From: CAZBBC01 sp964489835
GTDB taxonomy: Bacteria; Calditrichota; Calditrichia; JAJRVZ01
DNA: 64,000 nt
Direction: 5' to 3'
Assembly: GCA_964489835.1 (NCBI GenBank)
Contig: CAZBBC010000005.1
Span: forward strand, 1-64,000
The notes under the pieces: generated by a model
Database searches by the model: none
What the model saw: the letters and a program-made list of their open reading frames with translations, nothing else
Told to the model about the DNA's origin: nothing
Shown here: piece after piece, positions 25,591 to 35,365 of the stretch
Layout: every line of letters begins with the position of its first letter
Position numbering within the stretch: the first letter of the stretch is position 1
Position numbers and translations under genes: made by a program

Positions 25591-26477
25591 TTCCAGAAAA
25601 CCTCAATATCCCGGGGCAAACATTCAATCTCAACCGGTGTAATGCCAACCAGCTCACCATCCGGCGTTAATACTTTAGGAATATTGCTTTGTATTTTTAT
25701 TTTTCGGGCCTGAAAAGTTTCCACTTCATTTAAATTAATATGCTCACCCGTGAAAATTTTTGGGAAACACTGCAGCAGTCTGATCCTGCTGAATTTACCG
25801 GCAAGCGTTACATCAAGCAGACCATCATCGATCTTTGCATTAGGGGCCATTAAAAAATTTGCTGTATATCGTGTATTTGAGATCTCGACAAAAGTACTCT
25901 CACGTTCTATCGTTGTCCCATCAATTTCCATTATCAGGCGGTTTGAGTTTAAAAAAATGGTTCTGTAAAATACTCCGAAAGTATAGGCAATATTGCCGAA
26001 TATTTTCAATTTATGCGCAGTCTCCGTAACATCAGCCACAAATCCAATCCCCAGAATATTCAAAAAGTAATAATCCTGGCCATGTGTATGGAAATATCCC
26101 ACATCAACTTTCCTGGGCATATTATAGCTAATGATCTCAATCGCTTTTTCCCATTGCGAAACATGTAAATCAAGATCGCGGGCAAAAGCATTACCGGTTC
26201 CTGTAGGCAGGACACCAATTGGAATTTTTTTCTTTTGTTGATTCTTATAATAGCCATTAATTACTTCAAAAAGCGTACCGTCGCCTCCGGCGGAAACGAG
26301 TCCATCATATTTATCAAAATCAGCATGACGGACAATTTCAGTGGCATGTTCCGGGTAGTCGGTTAAACAAAGATCGAAATCGATATGGTGATCAGTAAAC
26401 ATCGATTCTACCAACGGTAGTAATTTTTTTGCCCGTTTGTGGCCGGCTTGAGGATTATATATCAGGAGAATTTTCAT
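25587..26477 (-). CDS. Diacylglycerol kinase-family lipid kinase (DagK/YegS-like)
   Basis: 296 residues with Y-N-P-x-A-G near the start, the nucleotide motif GGDGTLFEVINGY (64-76) and P-I-G-V-L-P-T-G-T-G-N-A-F-A-R (~93-107), all diagnostic of the DAGK catalytic fold. It probably phosphorylates diacylglycerol or a similar lipid; these soluble lipid kinases are often unassigned as to substrate. Start ATG at 26477, weak ribosome site. First gene of a two-gene lipid operon. Confidence 0.9.
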   Translation of the reverse strand: MKILLIYNPQAGHKRAKKLLPLVESMFTDHHIDFDLCLTDYPEHATEIVRHADFDKYDGLVSAGGDGTLFEVINGYYKNQQKKKIPIGVLPTGTGNAFARDLDLHVSQWEKAIEIISYNMPRKVDVGYFHTHGQDYYFLNILGIGFVADVTETAHKLKIFGNIAYTFGVFYRTIFLNSNRLIMEIDGTTIERESTFVEISNTRYTANFLMAPNAKIDDGLLDVTLAGKFSRIRLLQCFPKIFTGEHINLNEVETFQARKIKIQSNIPKVLTPDGELVGITPVEIECLPRDIEVFWK

Positions 26478-26617
26478 TATTGATTGCTTTCATGATGGAT
26501 GACCCGCTGCTTATTTAAGCTAAAGATTTTTATTTTCGATATCAATTAACAAGATAAAAACAGAAAAATGCATAAATTATTATTTTACCGATTATGTCAA
26601 TTACTTTCTAAAAATTG

Positions 26618-26655
26618 TATAGATTGCTTTCCCGACGTGTCGGGACTCACAATGA
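26618..26655. repeat. Small palindromic repeat (CCCGAC hairpin)
   Basis: TCCCGACGTGTCGGGA (26630-26645) has 7-bp arms and is flanked by AGATTGCTT and CACAATGACG. This resembles the tail of the REP-like element at 3004-3077 (AATGAC). It lies between the FAD enzyme stop and the lipid operon start. Confidence 0.5.
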
Positions 26656-26670
26656 CGACCACATATCATT

Positions 26671-28065
26671 TCAAACATCTAAAAGGGCTCCCCTCTGTGT
26701 TAAAATCTGACGTACTTTCTTAAAATTCACGCTGCGAGGGTTACATTTCTGTTTAATCGCCAGGGCCGTGGTTATCCCTGCAGCCTGTCCCATCATCGAT
26801 CCGGTGGTACTCACGCGTGCTGATGAGAGCGCCAGCTGATCGGCCGAAAAACAGCGTCCGGCCATCATTAAATTTTTTCCGTCTTTTGCAATCAATGAGC
26901 GTATCGGAATCTGGTATGGAGGTACTTCTAATTGATCTTTTGGTAAAATATAGGTGCGTTTATCATCATCAGGTTTATGACCGTCCAGATAATAGGTTCC
27001 CCGGGCGACACCATCTTCAAATGCGCGTCCGGCACGCAGATCATCAACGGTGAGTACGTAATCACCCAGTATCCGGCAGCCTTCACGAATACCAATAATT
27101 GGAGAACAATGATCCAATAACCAGTTTTTTTTCTCTACTCTCTGGAAATAATCTAATACTTCCATCATTCGTCGGCGGGCGTGGATCTCCGCGGTTGTTA
27201 GACTTTCTGTGTTTGTTGAATCAAACATGGGTATTTTAATTTTAATCGCATTGGCACCGGGGCCATCCGGCCAGATACTGGTCATTGGCAGATCTTCCTT
27301 GGTTTCAATACGCTGAAACCAGCCTTCTGGGAGTTGAATCTTTGCATATTCCGGGTCAACATGACGAATAAAAAACATCAGTGACATAGGTAATTGCAGA
27401 TTATCCGAAGGTCTGCCCTTTATTGTCTGAAAACCGAGAGAGCGGGCGACATCAGCTTCCCCCGTACAATCAATAAATTGCTTCGCCCGGATGGCTTCTA
27501 ATCCCGATTTACCACTGACCAAACACTCGGTAATCTGACCATTTTTTATCTGAGCATCTACAAATCGGGTATGCAAAAGTAACTTAACCTTGCGCCGGTA
27601 AAGAAGCTCTTGCAGAATAATTGCCAGGATTTCATAATGAAAGACAGAATCACGTTTGGGACCTCCTAATGCCTGAAAATCTTTCAGATCGGTGAGAATG
27701 GAATCAAATACTTCACCCTGCCCATTCATCTGACCACAAAAATTAGCCACACCGCCGGTTGTTAACATTCCACCGGTTACAGCAAATCTTTCAATGAGTA
27801 TAACCTTAGCACCGGATTTAGCGGCAGCGCAGGCAGCAGAGATTCCGGCAATTCCACCACCGACAACAACGATATCGGCTTCATAGCGGACGGGCACCTT
27901 ACGTGTATATTGAATATCCTGACTATCCGATGTTGTGCTGTCCGGTGACGAATCGGGAAGTTTTTTGTTTTTTGGTTGGAAAGCATGCGCAGAAAGAACA
28001 GATGCGCCTGCTGTTGCCCAGGCTGTCTTAGTTAAAAATATTCTTCTAGTCCAGTCTTTTATCAT
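26671..28065 (-). CDS. Tat-exported FAD-dependent oxidoreductase (FAD_oxidored family)
   Basis: 464 residues. Tat signal TRRIFLTK (6-13) followed by a hydrophobic stretch to ~30, then a low-complexity linker and the FAD motif V-V-G-G-G-I-A-G-I-S-A-A (~66-77) with E/R-x-x-x-x-G-G-M-L-T-T-G-G. The C-terminal part has the R-S-L-I-A-K-D-G-K-N-L-M-M-A-G-R-C-F-S-A-D FAD-contact signature of the PF12831 group. It would fold with cofactor in the cytoplasm and act in the periplasm. Members occur in sugar and cell-envelope loci of Planctomycetes-like bacteria; substrate unknown. Confidence 0.87.
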   Translation of the reverse strand: MIKDWTRRIFLTKTAWATAGASVLSAHAFQPKNKKLPDSSPDSTTSDSQDIQYTRKVPVRYEADIVVVGGGIAGISAACAAAKSGAKVILIERFAVTGGMLTTGGVANFCGQMNGQGEVFDSILTDLKDFQALGGPKRDSVFHYEILAIILQELLYRRKVKLLLHTRFVDAQIKNGQITECLVSGKSGLEAIRAKQFIDCTGEADVARSLGFQTIKGRPSDNLQLPMSLMFFIRHVDPEYAKIQLPEGWFQRIETKEDLPMTSIWPDGPGANAIKIKIPMFDSTNTESLTTAEIHARRRMMEVLDYFQRVEKKNWLLDHCSPIIGIREGCRILGDYVLTVDDLRAGRAFEDGVARGTYYLDGHKPDDDKRTYILPKDQLEVPPYQIPIRSLIAKDGKNLMMAGRCFSADQLALSSARVSTTGSMMGQAAGITTALAIKQKCNPRSVNFKKVRQILTQRGALLDV

Positions 28066-28460
28066 TTATCCTCCTTTTTCTTTTCTTGTCATCCAATGCG
28101 GTTTATGTGGGTGATTTTTTTACCACAGAGCACACGAAGTTTTTAAATATTTTTATTATCTTCGTGGGCTTCGCGCACTTCGTGGTTCAATAAATACTGA
28201 CTTTCTTTGTGATCGGCGCCTGTCCTCAAGACTGATTGGTCGAAGGACGCCTTCTTGGTGTTTAATTTTTAATAACTTTTTTTACGGCTGGCTCTTCTTA
28301 TCATTTACAATATTTTGAATAATATATGTGATACCAGAGAACAATGCCACCATCATCCGGAGAAAAAAAAGTCATTGAGTTTTAAGCGTGATTGAAAAAC
28401 CTGTAGAGTAATTCCAATTTAGTGGGTCTAAAGGAGAGTTTATTAACGATATAAAATAAA
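28066..28460. other. Non-coding gap with a CCACGAAG hairpin
   Basis: Upstream of the FAD oxidoreductase and downstream of the cold-shock gene, holding its promoter region and the repeat described below. No credible coding frame. Confidence 0.6.
28122..28186. repeat. CCACGAAG-type inverted repeat
   Basis: Arms ACCACAGAGCACACGAAG (28122-28139) and CTTCGTG...CTTCGTGGT (28160-28186) pair imperfectly around a ~20-nt A/T-rich centre. Related element at 43730-43864 and a fragment near 39897. Confidence 0.65.
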
Positions 28461-28461
28461 A

Positions 28462-28489
28462 AAACCCCGGCTACAATTAGCCGGGGTTT
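28462..28489 (-). terminator. Rho-independent terminator of the cold-shock gene
   Basis: A perfect 12-bp stem (AAACCCCGGCTA / TAGCCGGGGTTT) with a 4-nt loop at 28474-28477, followed on the - strand by a T-rich run. It lies 20 bp beyond the csp stop codon. On the + strand it also ends in T's and might work weakly in both directions. Confidence 0.9.
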
Positions 28490-28508
28490 CTCATTTAACG
28501 TATAAAAA

Positions 28509-28709
28509 TTAAATTTTTGTTACGTTAGTTGCCTGCAATCCTTTTGGACCCTGGCCAACCTCAAATTCAACTTTGTCGCCTTCTTCCAGTGATCTGTAAC
28601 CATCACCTTGGATAGCGTTGTAGTGCACAAAGACGTCATCGCCTTCTTCTCTGGTGATGAAACCATAACCCTTAGCGCCATTGAACCACTTGACAGTTCC
28701 TTTTTCCAT
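28509..28709 (-). CDS. csp: Cold-shock protein (CspA family)
   Basis: 66 residues: G-T-V-K-W-F-N, RNP1 K-G-Y-G-F-I (13-18) and RNP2 V-F-V-H-Y (~26-30). It is a single-strand nucleic-acid chaperone. It is monocistronic, with its own promoter and a strong terminator. Ribosome site AAGAGGT lies ~7-8 nt before the ATG. Confidence 0.97.
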   Translation of the reverse strand: MEKGTVKWFNGAKGYGFITREEGDDVFVHYNAIQGDGYRSLEEGDKVEFEVGQGPKGLQATNVTKI

Positions 28710-28907
28710 TACATTTACCTCTTAAAAAAAATATGTGTTGCGTACATCTGTGTTTCCAGCCTGTTCCGGACAAAAAAAAATCGCTTTGAATAGTACTATG
28801 TACCATTCTCAACGAATTCCTTTTTTGTCTAACGAGCATCCAACATAAACAGTGTTATCACCAGATACAGAAAGGCGAAAAAAACAAGTACAATTAATTA
28901 GTGATAT
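28710..28907 (-). promoter_or_regulatory. Long 5' leader of the cold-shock gene
   Basis: About 190 nt between the predicted transcription start near 28901 and the csp start codon. Long structured leaders are usual for cold-induced csp genes, where they control translation. An A-run and a T-run (AAAAAAAATCG... and ...CCTTTTTTG) could pair. The thermosensor role is inference. Confidence 0.45.
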
Positions 28908-28936
28908 AATATACAACGAATAAAATGAAATCGCAA
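28908..28936 (-). promoter_or_regulatory. Sigma-70-type promoter of the cold-shock gene
   Basis: Read on the - strand: TTGCGA (28936-28931), 17-bp spacer, TATATT (28913-28908). This is close to -35/-10 consensus with ideal spacing. It would start transcription near 28901, giving a leader of ~190 nt before the csp ATG. Confidence 0.5.
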
Positions 28937-29090
28937 CAATTAATTGTATCTCTTAATTTTTTATCATTGGGCCCTACTCACTTGAGATCTGTGTAAAACA
29001 CTGATATTGCAGAGATTGTCATATATTTATATTGTATTATACCCCCTGGATACTTCATTTCTGCAATACTAATATTTATTCCTTTATACC

Positions 29091-30080
29091 TTATACCTTT
29101 ACCCAATATCCGCTGACAGCACTTTTTTTAATTGCTTCGATCACTTTCATGTTAGCTACCGAATCTTCAAGTGGAGTAGGAACAGGTATATTATTTTGAA
29201 TTGTCCGGGAAAACAGATCGCCCTGAATGGAATATTGATCACAGCGGTCAAATATAATTTCTTTTACCTCTGACTCTGTCTGATGCCAGATTTTGCAAGC
29301 TATATCGGGAGGAGCAATAAAGGGGGTTTCAATTTCCACTCTTCCCCTGGTGCCAAAAATGTTAACATGTTGATATTCGCTCAACTGTGTTGCACAGGTG
29401 AAAGTTGAAATCTCATCGCCAAAATCCAGAATAGCTGACGCATGGCGATCCACATTGAATCGGGGGTCGTATTCGAGAACACCCAAAACACGTTCGGGTT
29501 CCCTTTCAAACAGAAATCGTGAAAGAGAAATATTATAACAACCAATATCCATCAGACTTCCACCGCCCAATTCAACTTTGTTCCCAATGCTGGCGGGATC
29601 ATCGTCAAAATAAGAAAAGAAGGATTGAATACTTTTTAAGTCTCCAATTTTTCCGCTACGAACGATTTGTTTTGTTTTCTGCCACTGCGGATGAAAACGA
29701 TACATAAAGGCTTCCATCACCTTTAAATTCGGGTAGTCAGAGGAAACCCTCAGAAGTTTCTGAGCTTCGGTGGCATCCATGCTTATCGGTTTTTCACAAA
29801 GCACATGTTTACCTGCCTCTAATGATTTGATTGTCCAGTCAACATGCATGTGATTGGGTAAAGGAATATAAACCGCTTCTATCTCTTTATCATTTAACAA
29901 CTCCTGATAAGAGCCATAAAATTTTTGAATGTTTAATTTTGATGCTATTTTTTTTGCTTTTTCAATATTCCGCGAGGCGATGGCCTTGACTTCCGAATAT
30001 TCCCCCTTTTGCATGGCCGGAATTACTTTTTCTACAGCAATAGATGCTGTACTCAACACCCCCCAGGTAATTTGTTTCAT
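29091..30080 (-). CDS. Gfo/Idh/MocA-family oxidoreductase
   Basis: 329 residues with an NAD(P)-binding N-domain (W-G-V-L-S-T-A-S-I-A) and the catalytic-lysine motif C-E-K-P-I-S (~90). Members oxidise or reduce sugars and inositols; this one has no signal peptide and is cytoplasmic. The frame runs back to 30221 over the previous gene, but the ATG at 30080 has AAGG 5 nt upstream and is where the family begins. Last gene of the block that begins with the ABC permease. Confidence 0.9.
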   Translation of the reverse strand: MKQITWGVLSTASIAVEKVIPAMQKGEYSEVKAIASRNIEKAKKIASKLNIQKFYGSYQELLNDKEIEAVYIPLPNHMHVDWTIKSLEAGKHVLCEKPISMDATEAQKLLRVSSDYPNLKVMEAFMYRFHPQWQKTKQIVRSGKIGDLKSIQSFFSYFDDDPASIGNKVELGGGSLMDIGCYNISLSRFLFEREPERVLGVLEYDPRFNVDRHASAILDFGDEISTFTCATQLSEYQHVNIFGTRGRVEIETPFIAPPDIACKIWHQTESEVKEIIFDRCDQYSIQGDLFSRTIQNNIPVPTPLEDSVANMKVIEAIKKSAVSGYWVKV

Positions 30081-30151
30081 CGCATCCTTCCCAATATCTT
30101 CAAACCGTCCATTTTCTTTGGGCTCTTTAAGAAAATTAACTCGATCGATAG

Positions 30152-31351
30152 TTATGACTGCTTTCGCGCTTTTCGATAAAACATTGTGAGTCCGACTCCA
30201 AGAATTAATACCAGTAAACAAATGGTGACGATTATGGACATTTGCAGAGGAGATTCATTTACATTGGTGACAGATTTTTCGGTATCCGGATCCCCGCGAC
30301 TGGCTGAAGAGGTAATATTACTGCTTTTTGTATGATCCGCCTGCTTATTTCCAGGAACAGAACCGGTATCAGCTTCTGCATTCTGGATTTTATTTAAGAG
30401 GGCGGGGTTGTAATAACCGGTTCTCATGATTCGACCTATTTCCATCTTTATCAGGGGATTTTCGGGATCAAATCCCAGATTCTTTACCAGGTGATCATGC
30501 CATTTTTTATTCCAGCGGATGGGCAACATCGTTCCCAGAATCCAGTTTTTATCAATATCGCATTCACAATCGGCGCCGACCATGAAAAGAATATCACTGA
30601 GATTATTTTTCGTTATTTCCTCATTTTTGAATAAGGGGCCCATCCAGCGGGCTCTGCCATAAATAACAGCCGCATGGGGTTTGTCGATTTTATCGATATC
30701 CAGACCAAGACTCCAGAGCAGAATTTTTTCACGGGCGAATGATGCCCTCTTTATTACCATCAAAACCGGCGGATGGTCGATAGGCTTAGGCATCATATCC
30801 ATTTTTTTGCTGAGTCTTTCGATAGCAGAGGTAGCCGCTTTATCGGCTCTGCTATTTTCTTTTTTATTATTTCCTTCGATTAATAGTACAACAGCATAGT
30901 GCTCGATCGTCTTCTGAAGGATTTCATCACGTTTTGGTGAAAAAAGAAGCTCATTAAGTGACGAGCTTAAGGATTGTTTAAATCCAACATCAGTTTTCGT
31001 TAGTGAGAGAGCAATAAATTGTCCATCGGGGGACACGAGAATGGCCGAGGGAAATGAGTTGATCTGTAATGAATCCAGGTAATGAATCGCCGGATGGTCC
31101 TTTTGATCATCAATATTGATCAATTCGAATATAATATTGCTGTCCTTTAAATAATCAGGGGCTAAGCTGGAAAAACTGGAGATAATATCGGCTCCTGTTT
31201 CGCTCTTGATGTAACCGAACAGATAATATTGTTCTCTGCCCAGATCAGAGAAACCGACTTCACGTACATTATATTGACACGAATAGACCGGGTGAATATG
31301 AAAAAAACTCCACAAACCGAGGATGAATATAAATTTATATCGTCTGATCAC
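30152..31351 (-). CDS. Periplasmic, C-terminally membrane-anchored thioredoxin-like protein
   Basis: 399 residues: signal peptide ~1-24, a mature N-terminus C-Q-Y-N-V-R-E-V-G-F, a thioredoxin-like stretch (D-Y-L-K-D-S-N-I-I-F-E-L-I-N-I-D and I-N-S-F-P-S-A-I-L-V-S-P-D-G, about 65-115) without a CXXC, a long middle region with a C-E-C pair (~273-275), then a low-complexity linker and one TM helix ~368-390. No known family is certain. The GTG at 31351 has GGAGG 6 nt upstream. It follows the PQQ-propeller gene by 82 bp and is likely its partner. Confidence 0.65.
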   Translation of the reverse strand: MIRRYKFIFILGLWSFFHIHPVYSCQYNVREVGFSDLGREQYYLFGYIKSETGADIISSFSSLAPDYLKDSNIIFELINIDDQKDHPAIHYLDSLQINSFPSAILVSPDGQFIALSLTKTDVGFKQSLSSSLNELLFSPKRDEILQKTIEHYAVVLLIEGNNKKENSRADKAATSAIERLSKKMDMMPKPIDHPPVLMVIKRASFAREKILLWSLGLDIDKIDKPHAAVIYGRARWMGPLFKNEEITKNNLSDILFMVGADCECDIDKNWILGTMLPIRWNKKWHDHLVKNLGFDPENPLIKMEIGRIMRTGYYNPALLNKIQNAEADTGSVPGNKQADHTKSSNITSSASRGDPDTEKSVTNVNESPLQMSIIVTICLLVLILGVGLTMFYRKARKQS

Positions 31352-31433
31352 TATTATCCTCCGGTATCAGGTAAACATAACAAATTGTACACTGAGGAGT
31401 AATTCTATCATAGTTTTCCTTTTCTACCGCTTT

Positions 31434-34400
31434 CTATTCTTTAGTTTTATGAAATAGTACACGGGCAGTAATTTCCTGCTTTTTTAGAGTGGTGCTTTCC
31501 CAGCTTACTTTCAAATCCTTAGATCCTCCCATTTGAAAGTATTTTACTTTAATCGGATATTCTCCCGCTTTTAAGGCAATTTTTCCGGATTTTTCAATCG
31601 TGCCATGTCCGCCATCATTATCGATCAATTCCTCTTCATTCAGAAATAATTTGCTTCCATCATTCGATGCGAGGTAAAAAATATAGATATCATCCTCCGG
31701 AATAAGGATATATCCGTGATAAATGTAACCAAATTCATTGACACCATTACGCGGTTTCATTTCAAACTGCGTCATGAGCCCGGACTTTACAGGCTTGGCT
31801 TTATCAAGATCGGCAACTGACCGATAGGAACCTTCAAAATAGTCGCACTGGAGTCCGACTTCAATGTTACCCGGATCTATCACCCTGGCATATTCTACCT
31901 TTTTAAAATTTTCCGTCACAACAAAGCTTGTGGCCTGATTATTAGCAAAGGCGCGCATTTTAAGCGTTATCGGATTATTTAGCGGAAATGGTCTGGTATA
32001 TAATTTCGATTGCAGTGTCGGTTCGGTCCCATCAACCGTATAACGAATACGTGCTCCTTTTGTATCACAAGCCAGAACGACTTTAGTTGTACCAACAAAG
32101 TATGTATTATTAGAGCTCACATAAGGCGTAGGAACTGTTGAATTACCACCGAAACATCGAACAGACCCATCTTCCAAAGTAACAATAATCTTTCCATCAC
32201 GACTTATCGCAAGTCCCCAGGGTACCGGCGAATATTCCAAAGGTTGCGACCAAAGCACTCTTCCATTACTGAGATCAAGAACAACGATATCTGTTTTTTC
32301 AGCGATAACGACAGCATTTTTACAAGCTGCCAGGGCAACACTTCCCTCACAATTGTATTCCCAGTAGGGCTCGGAGGGAATATCGAGATTTGCCCAGATT
32401 GGAGCGAGATATCCTGTAAAACTCTGTCCTCTAACACTATTATTTAAAACATTTTTATCAATAGGCGGATAGCATAAAACTTTTTTCTGGTTCACCCAAA
32501 CGATATCCCGTTTGCCGACAGATGTGTGCAACAATTTATTTTTAACCGTTTCGTCGTATACGGTATGTTTGGGGTGACTGTAAAATGGTTTACCGCTGGC
32601 GACGACATGATCTCCAACGAGATAGAGTTCCCAACCGCGCGGGCTGAGTGATTCACAATTTTTAAGGAGTTCAGGATCGTTAAGGCACCGGCCATCGGTA
32701 ACATCATAAACAGCTGGTGAGAGTGATGTACCACTTGCCATATAAAGTCTGTCTTTTTTAAGAAGTAAATGTCCCATGACGCTTGCCCCTGTGCGGGCCT
32801 CGGGATATAAATGGCCCGAGGTATTGTTCTGCCATTTTATTTTCCCGGTTGCCGCGTCAAGTGCATAGACATGTGTTCCGTCATAATTAACGATTCCGGC
32901 AGCTGCATAGGCAATACCATCCTGAACCCGTACACCGCTGGCTACGGGCCAGGTCGAAATCAAAGATCCATAAACGGGAATCTTACGATCTATAGGAGCG
33001 GCCCGGAATCGCCAGATCATATCACCTGTCCGTGCTTCCAGACAATATACATACCCATCCCCTGATCCAATCAGCAACCGGCCATTCCATACAGTTGGTG
33101 CCAGACGGACAGCGCCTCCGGTATAGGCTTGCCAAACAAGCTGGCCGCTTATAACATCCACTGCCCGTACGACACCGTCAGAGCTTCCATAAAATACAAG
33201 GCCATCAACAGTAACCGGGGCTGTCAGTACCGTATAATGTTCATGTCCGAAAACATTTGTGGTCACAATATAGCCATCGTATTCCGGGAATCGCCAGAGC
33301 TCGTATCCCTTTTTAGAAATCAAGGCATTGCTCGTTACCCGGCATTGATTGTCCTTGCGAAAAGAGGGCCAATCGGCAGGAGTTTCGATCATGTTATTGA
33401 TCATGGATAAATCGGCAGTGCCTTTTTCCAGCCGCTCTTCCTCTTTTGCCTTTATATTAAATCCAAAGTCACCGGCCGGACCCAGACAGTTAAAACCATA
33501 AATTGATAGTTGACAATCACAGACAAATGGCCAAAAATAGAGCTGTCCATTGGCAATGGTGACACCGTCGAAACACGGCGGTCGCATTGGTGATATCCAT
33601 TGAGGCATATAACTAGCAAGATCGAAGCGAACCGTACCACCATTGGCTCTGAAAAATATAGCATCAGCGGTAGCACTGGGTCGGGTACAGGCCCTGCGGC
33701 CTGTGGGCAAATCTGCCAGGATCTCACCGGTGAGAGGATCAAATTTTTTACTTACATTATTCCGCCAGGGACCACTGATACCAAATAAACCATCGTCTCG
33801 CAGAACAATTTGAAAATTATTGTAAGAATTTTTCCACAAAACACTACCGTCTTCAGTTGAAACGGCGAGTAGTTTGTCAATTTGTGGTCCTGCAAAATAC
33901 AAGGCGTCGTCCGAACATAAAATATAATTTCTGGTTCGCCAATTGGTTTCCCAGCTCTGCCGGGGAAGATATTCACCGAAGGCTTCAAATAGCTCCGGTG
34001 CGTTTTCTCTAGTTTTTCTCCAGATAATTTTACCGGATTTTGCGTTAAGGCAGGTCAAAAATGATCCGAATCGAAACAGGTAGATCCGACCGTTCTTCAA
34101 ACCGGTACCGCGGCTGTCGATGGCTTCATCTTCCTGGTAATGCCACAGAACCTTGCCGGTTATGGGATTCATAGCCAGCATGTTCTTACCGAATCCCCAT
34201 GAATGTTCAGATTGATTGAAGCCTTTTGATATGTCTGTCCAGGGCCACCCATGTTTTTGACGGCGCCATCGCATCACCGGATCCTTTTGCTCCTGATCTC
34301 CGATAAGCGCATAGAGAACATCGTCTTCCATTCCCATCCATTTCCAGAAAGTTCCTCCGGCAACTTCTAATGGGGGCTTGATCTCACCCTTTAGTTGACC

Positions 34401-35267
34401 CGTTTCTGTATCGATCAGCTTACAGGATTTGTCATCACCCACAAATAGAGTTGTGGGTGTGGCGATCATCGTATTGCGGTGGAGCATTATGCCCGGAACC
34501 AAATCACGCTTCCATAGCATAGTACCATTATAACCATTAAAGGCCACTAAGGTATTTAGAAATGGTTCCTCCCGTTCATGGAAGGCGACATTTCCAAATC
34601 CCTTGAATACACGTCCTGCTGATGCCACTGCTACCTGTGTCACCGGTCCATAATAAGGTTCAGCCAGGAATTGGGTCAGATAGGGTGCCAAGACAACCTT
34701 GTCTTTGGATTGTGTGTTGTTATCCGGACCGTGATAAGGATGACTCCAGTCATCGACACCTTCAGGAAAAGGCTTAACCAGATCTTTGTTTTTAAATAGT
34801 GCTTTTCCCTCCGGCCGCAGAATTCTGAGTACTTCATTTTCTGTAATGTGTAGCGTATCGCTTAAAGCGATAAGCACATCAGCAATGTTATCAGCAAGAT
34901 TAATTGTTTGGGGGTCACTTTTCTCGACATAAATACGCGTCCCATAAAATCCGGCGGCATCAGCTGCCCGGCGTGCGGCCAATACCTGATCATCCTTTGA
35001 CAAAGGGACATAAATTACCAATTCACTTTTTTGGACCAGATCGAGGGAGAATTTGCAATTTTGATCACTCAACACAACGCAAATGCCCCGTGAAACACCT
35101 ATCCTGTCAAGAATCTTATCATCAACTGTACCTGTTTGTTGAAAATCACCTTTCTCTTCCTGACAGTTTAGACAAATCACCGCTAACAGAGTCACAGTCA
35201 GTATAAAAAATAGCCTCCGGAAGGATTTCATCGATTCCGGCTTGCCAATATCTTCTTTTGTGTCCAT
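31434..35267 (-). CDS. Giant PQQ-propeller/PA14 lipoprotein
   Basis: 1277 residues. Signal sequence with lipobox-like L-N-C (Cys ~34); an N-terminal domain of ~100 residues with the outline of a degenerate SAM-methyltransferase fold (ends E-N-E-V-L-R-I-L-R-P-E-G-K-A-L); a PQQ-type beta-propeller ~165-1010 with repeated G-x-V-x-W and A-x-D-x-x-T-G-x-x-x-W blades; a chitobiase-C/Fn3-associated domain ~1045-1115 (I-R-Y-T-V-D-G-T-E-P-T); and a PA14 domain ~1135-1270 (F-Y-L-A-S-N-D-G-S-K-L-F-L-N). It should be on the cell surface or in the periplasm and may bind polysaccharide. No PQQ-ligand triad checked. GGAGG lies ~10 nt before the ATG. Confidence 0.87.
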   Translation of the reverse strand: MDTKEDIGKPESMKSFRRLFFILTVTLLAVICLNCQEEKGDFQQTGTVDDKILDRIGVSRGICVVLSDQNCKFSLDLVQKSELVIYVPLSKDDQVLAARRAADAAGFYGTRIYVEKSDPQTINLADNIADVLIALSDTLHITENEVLRILRPEGKALFKNKDLVKPFPEGVDDWSHPYHGPDNNTQSKDKVVLAPYLTQFLAEPYYGPVTQVAVASAGRVFKGFGNVAFHEREEPFLNTLVAFNGYNGTMLWKRDLVPGIMLHRNTMIATPTTLFVGDDKSCKLIDTETGQLKGEIKPPLEVAGGTFWKWMGMEDDVLYALIGDQEQKDPVMRWRRQKHGWPWTDISKGFNQSEHSWGFGKNMLAMNPITGKVLWHYQEDEAIDSRGTGLKNGRIYLFRFGSFLTCLNAKSGKIIWRKTRENAPELFEAFGEYLPRQSWETNWRTRNYILCSDDALYFAGPQIDKLLAVSTEDGSVLWKNSYNNFQIVLRDDGLFGISGPWRNNVSKKFDPLTGEILADLPTGRRACTRPSATADAIFFRANGGTVRFDLASYMPQWISPMRPPCFDGVTIANGQLYFWPFVCDCQLSIYGFNCLGPAGDFGFNIKAKEEERLEKGTADLSMINNMIETPADWPSFRKDNQCRVTSNALISKKGYELWRFPEYDGYIVTTNVFGHEHYTVLTAPVTVDGLVFYGSSDGVVRAVDVISGQLVWQAYTGGAVRLAPTVWNGRLLIGSGDGYVYCLEARTGDMIWRFRAAPIDRKIPVYGSLISTWPVASGVRVQDGIAYAAAGIVNYDGTHVYALDAATGKIKWQNNTSGHLYPEARTGASVMGHLLLKKDRLYMASGTSLSPAVYDVTDGRCLNDPELLKNCESLSPRGWELYLVGDHVVASGKPFYSHPKHTVYDETVKNKLLHTSVGKRDIVWVNQKKVLCYPPIDKNVLNNSVRGQSFTGYLAPIWANLDIPSEPYWEYNCEGSVALAACKNAVVIAEKTDIVVLDLSNGRVLWSQPLEYSPVPWGLAISRDGKIIVTLEDGSVRCFGGNSTVPTPYVSSNNTYFVGTTKVVLACDTKGARIRYTVDGTEPTLQSKLYTRPFPLNNPITLKMRAFANNQATSFVVTENFKKVEYARVIDPGNIEVGLQCDYFEGSYRSVADLDKAKPVKSGLMTQFEMKPRNGVNEFGYIYHGYILIPEDDIYIFYLASNDGSKLFLNEEELIDNDGGHGTIEKSGKIALKAGEYPIKVKYFQMGGSKDLKVSWESTTLKKQEITARVLFHKTKE

Positions 35268-35365
35268 TTTTATCTTTCCTCCTGTTGAAATGATAAAAGT
35301 ACTCGATCGGTAATTATATTTAGTAAGGTACCCAGTGGCTTAAATTGTTCACATTTTTTTTGAAC

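Noticed and set aside
30081..30221. N-terminal extension of the Gfo/Idh/MocA protein
   Set aside because: It lies over the thioredoxin-like gene; the family begins at the ATG 30080 with a good ribosome site.
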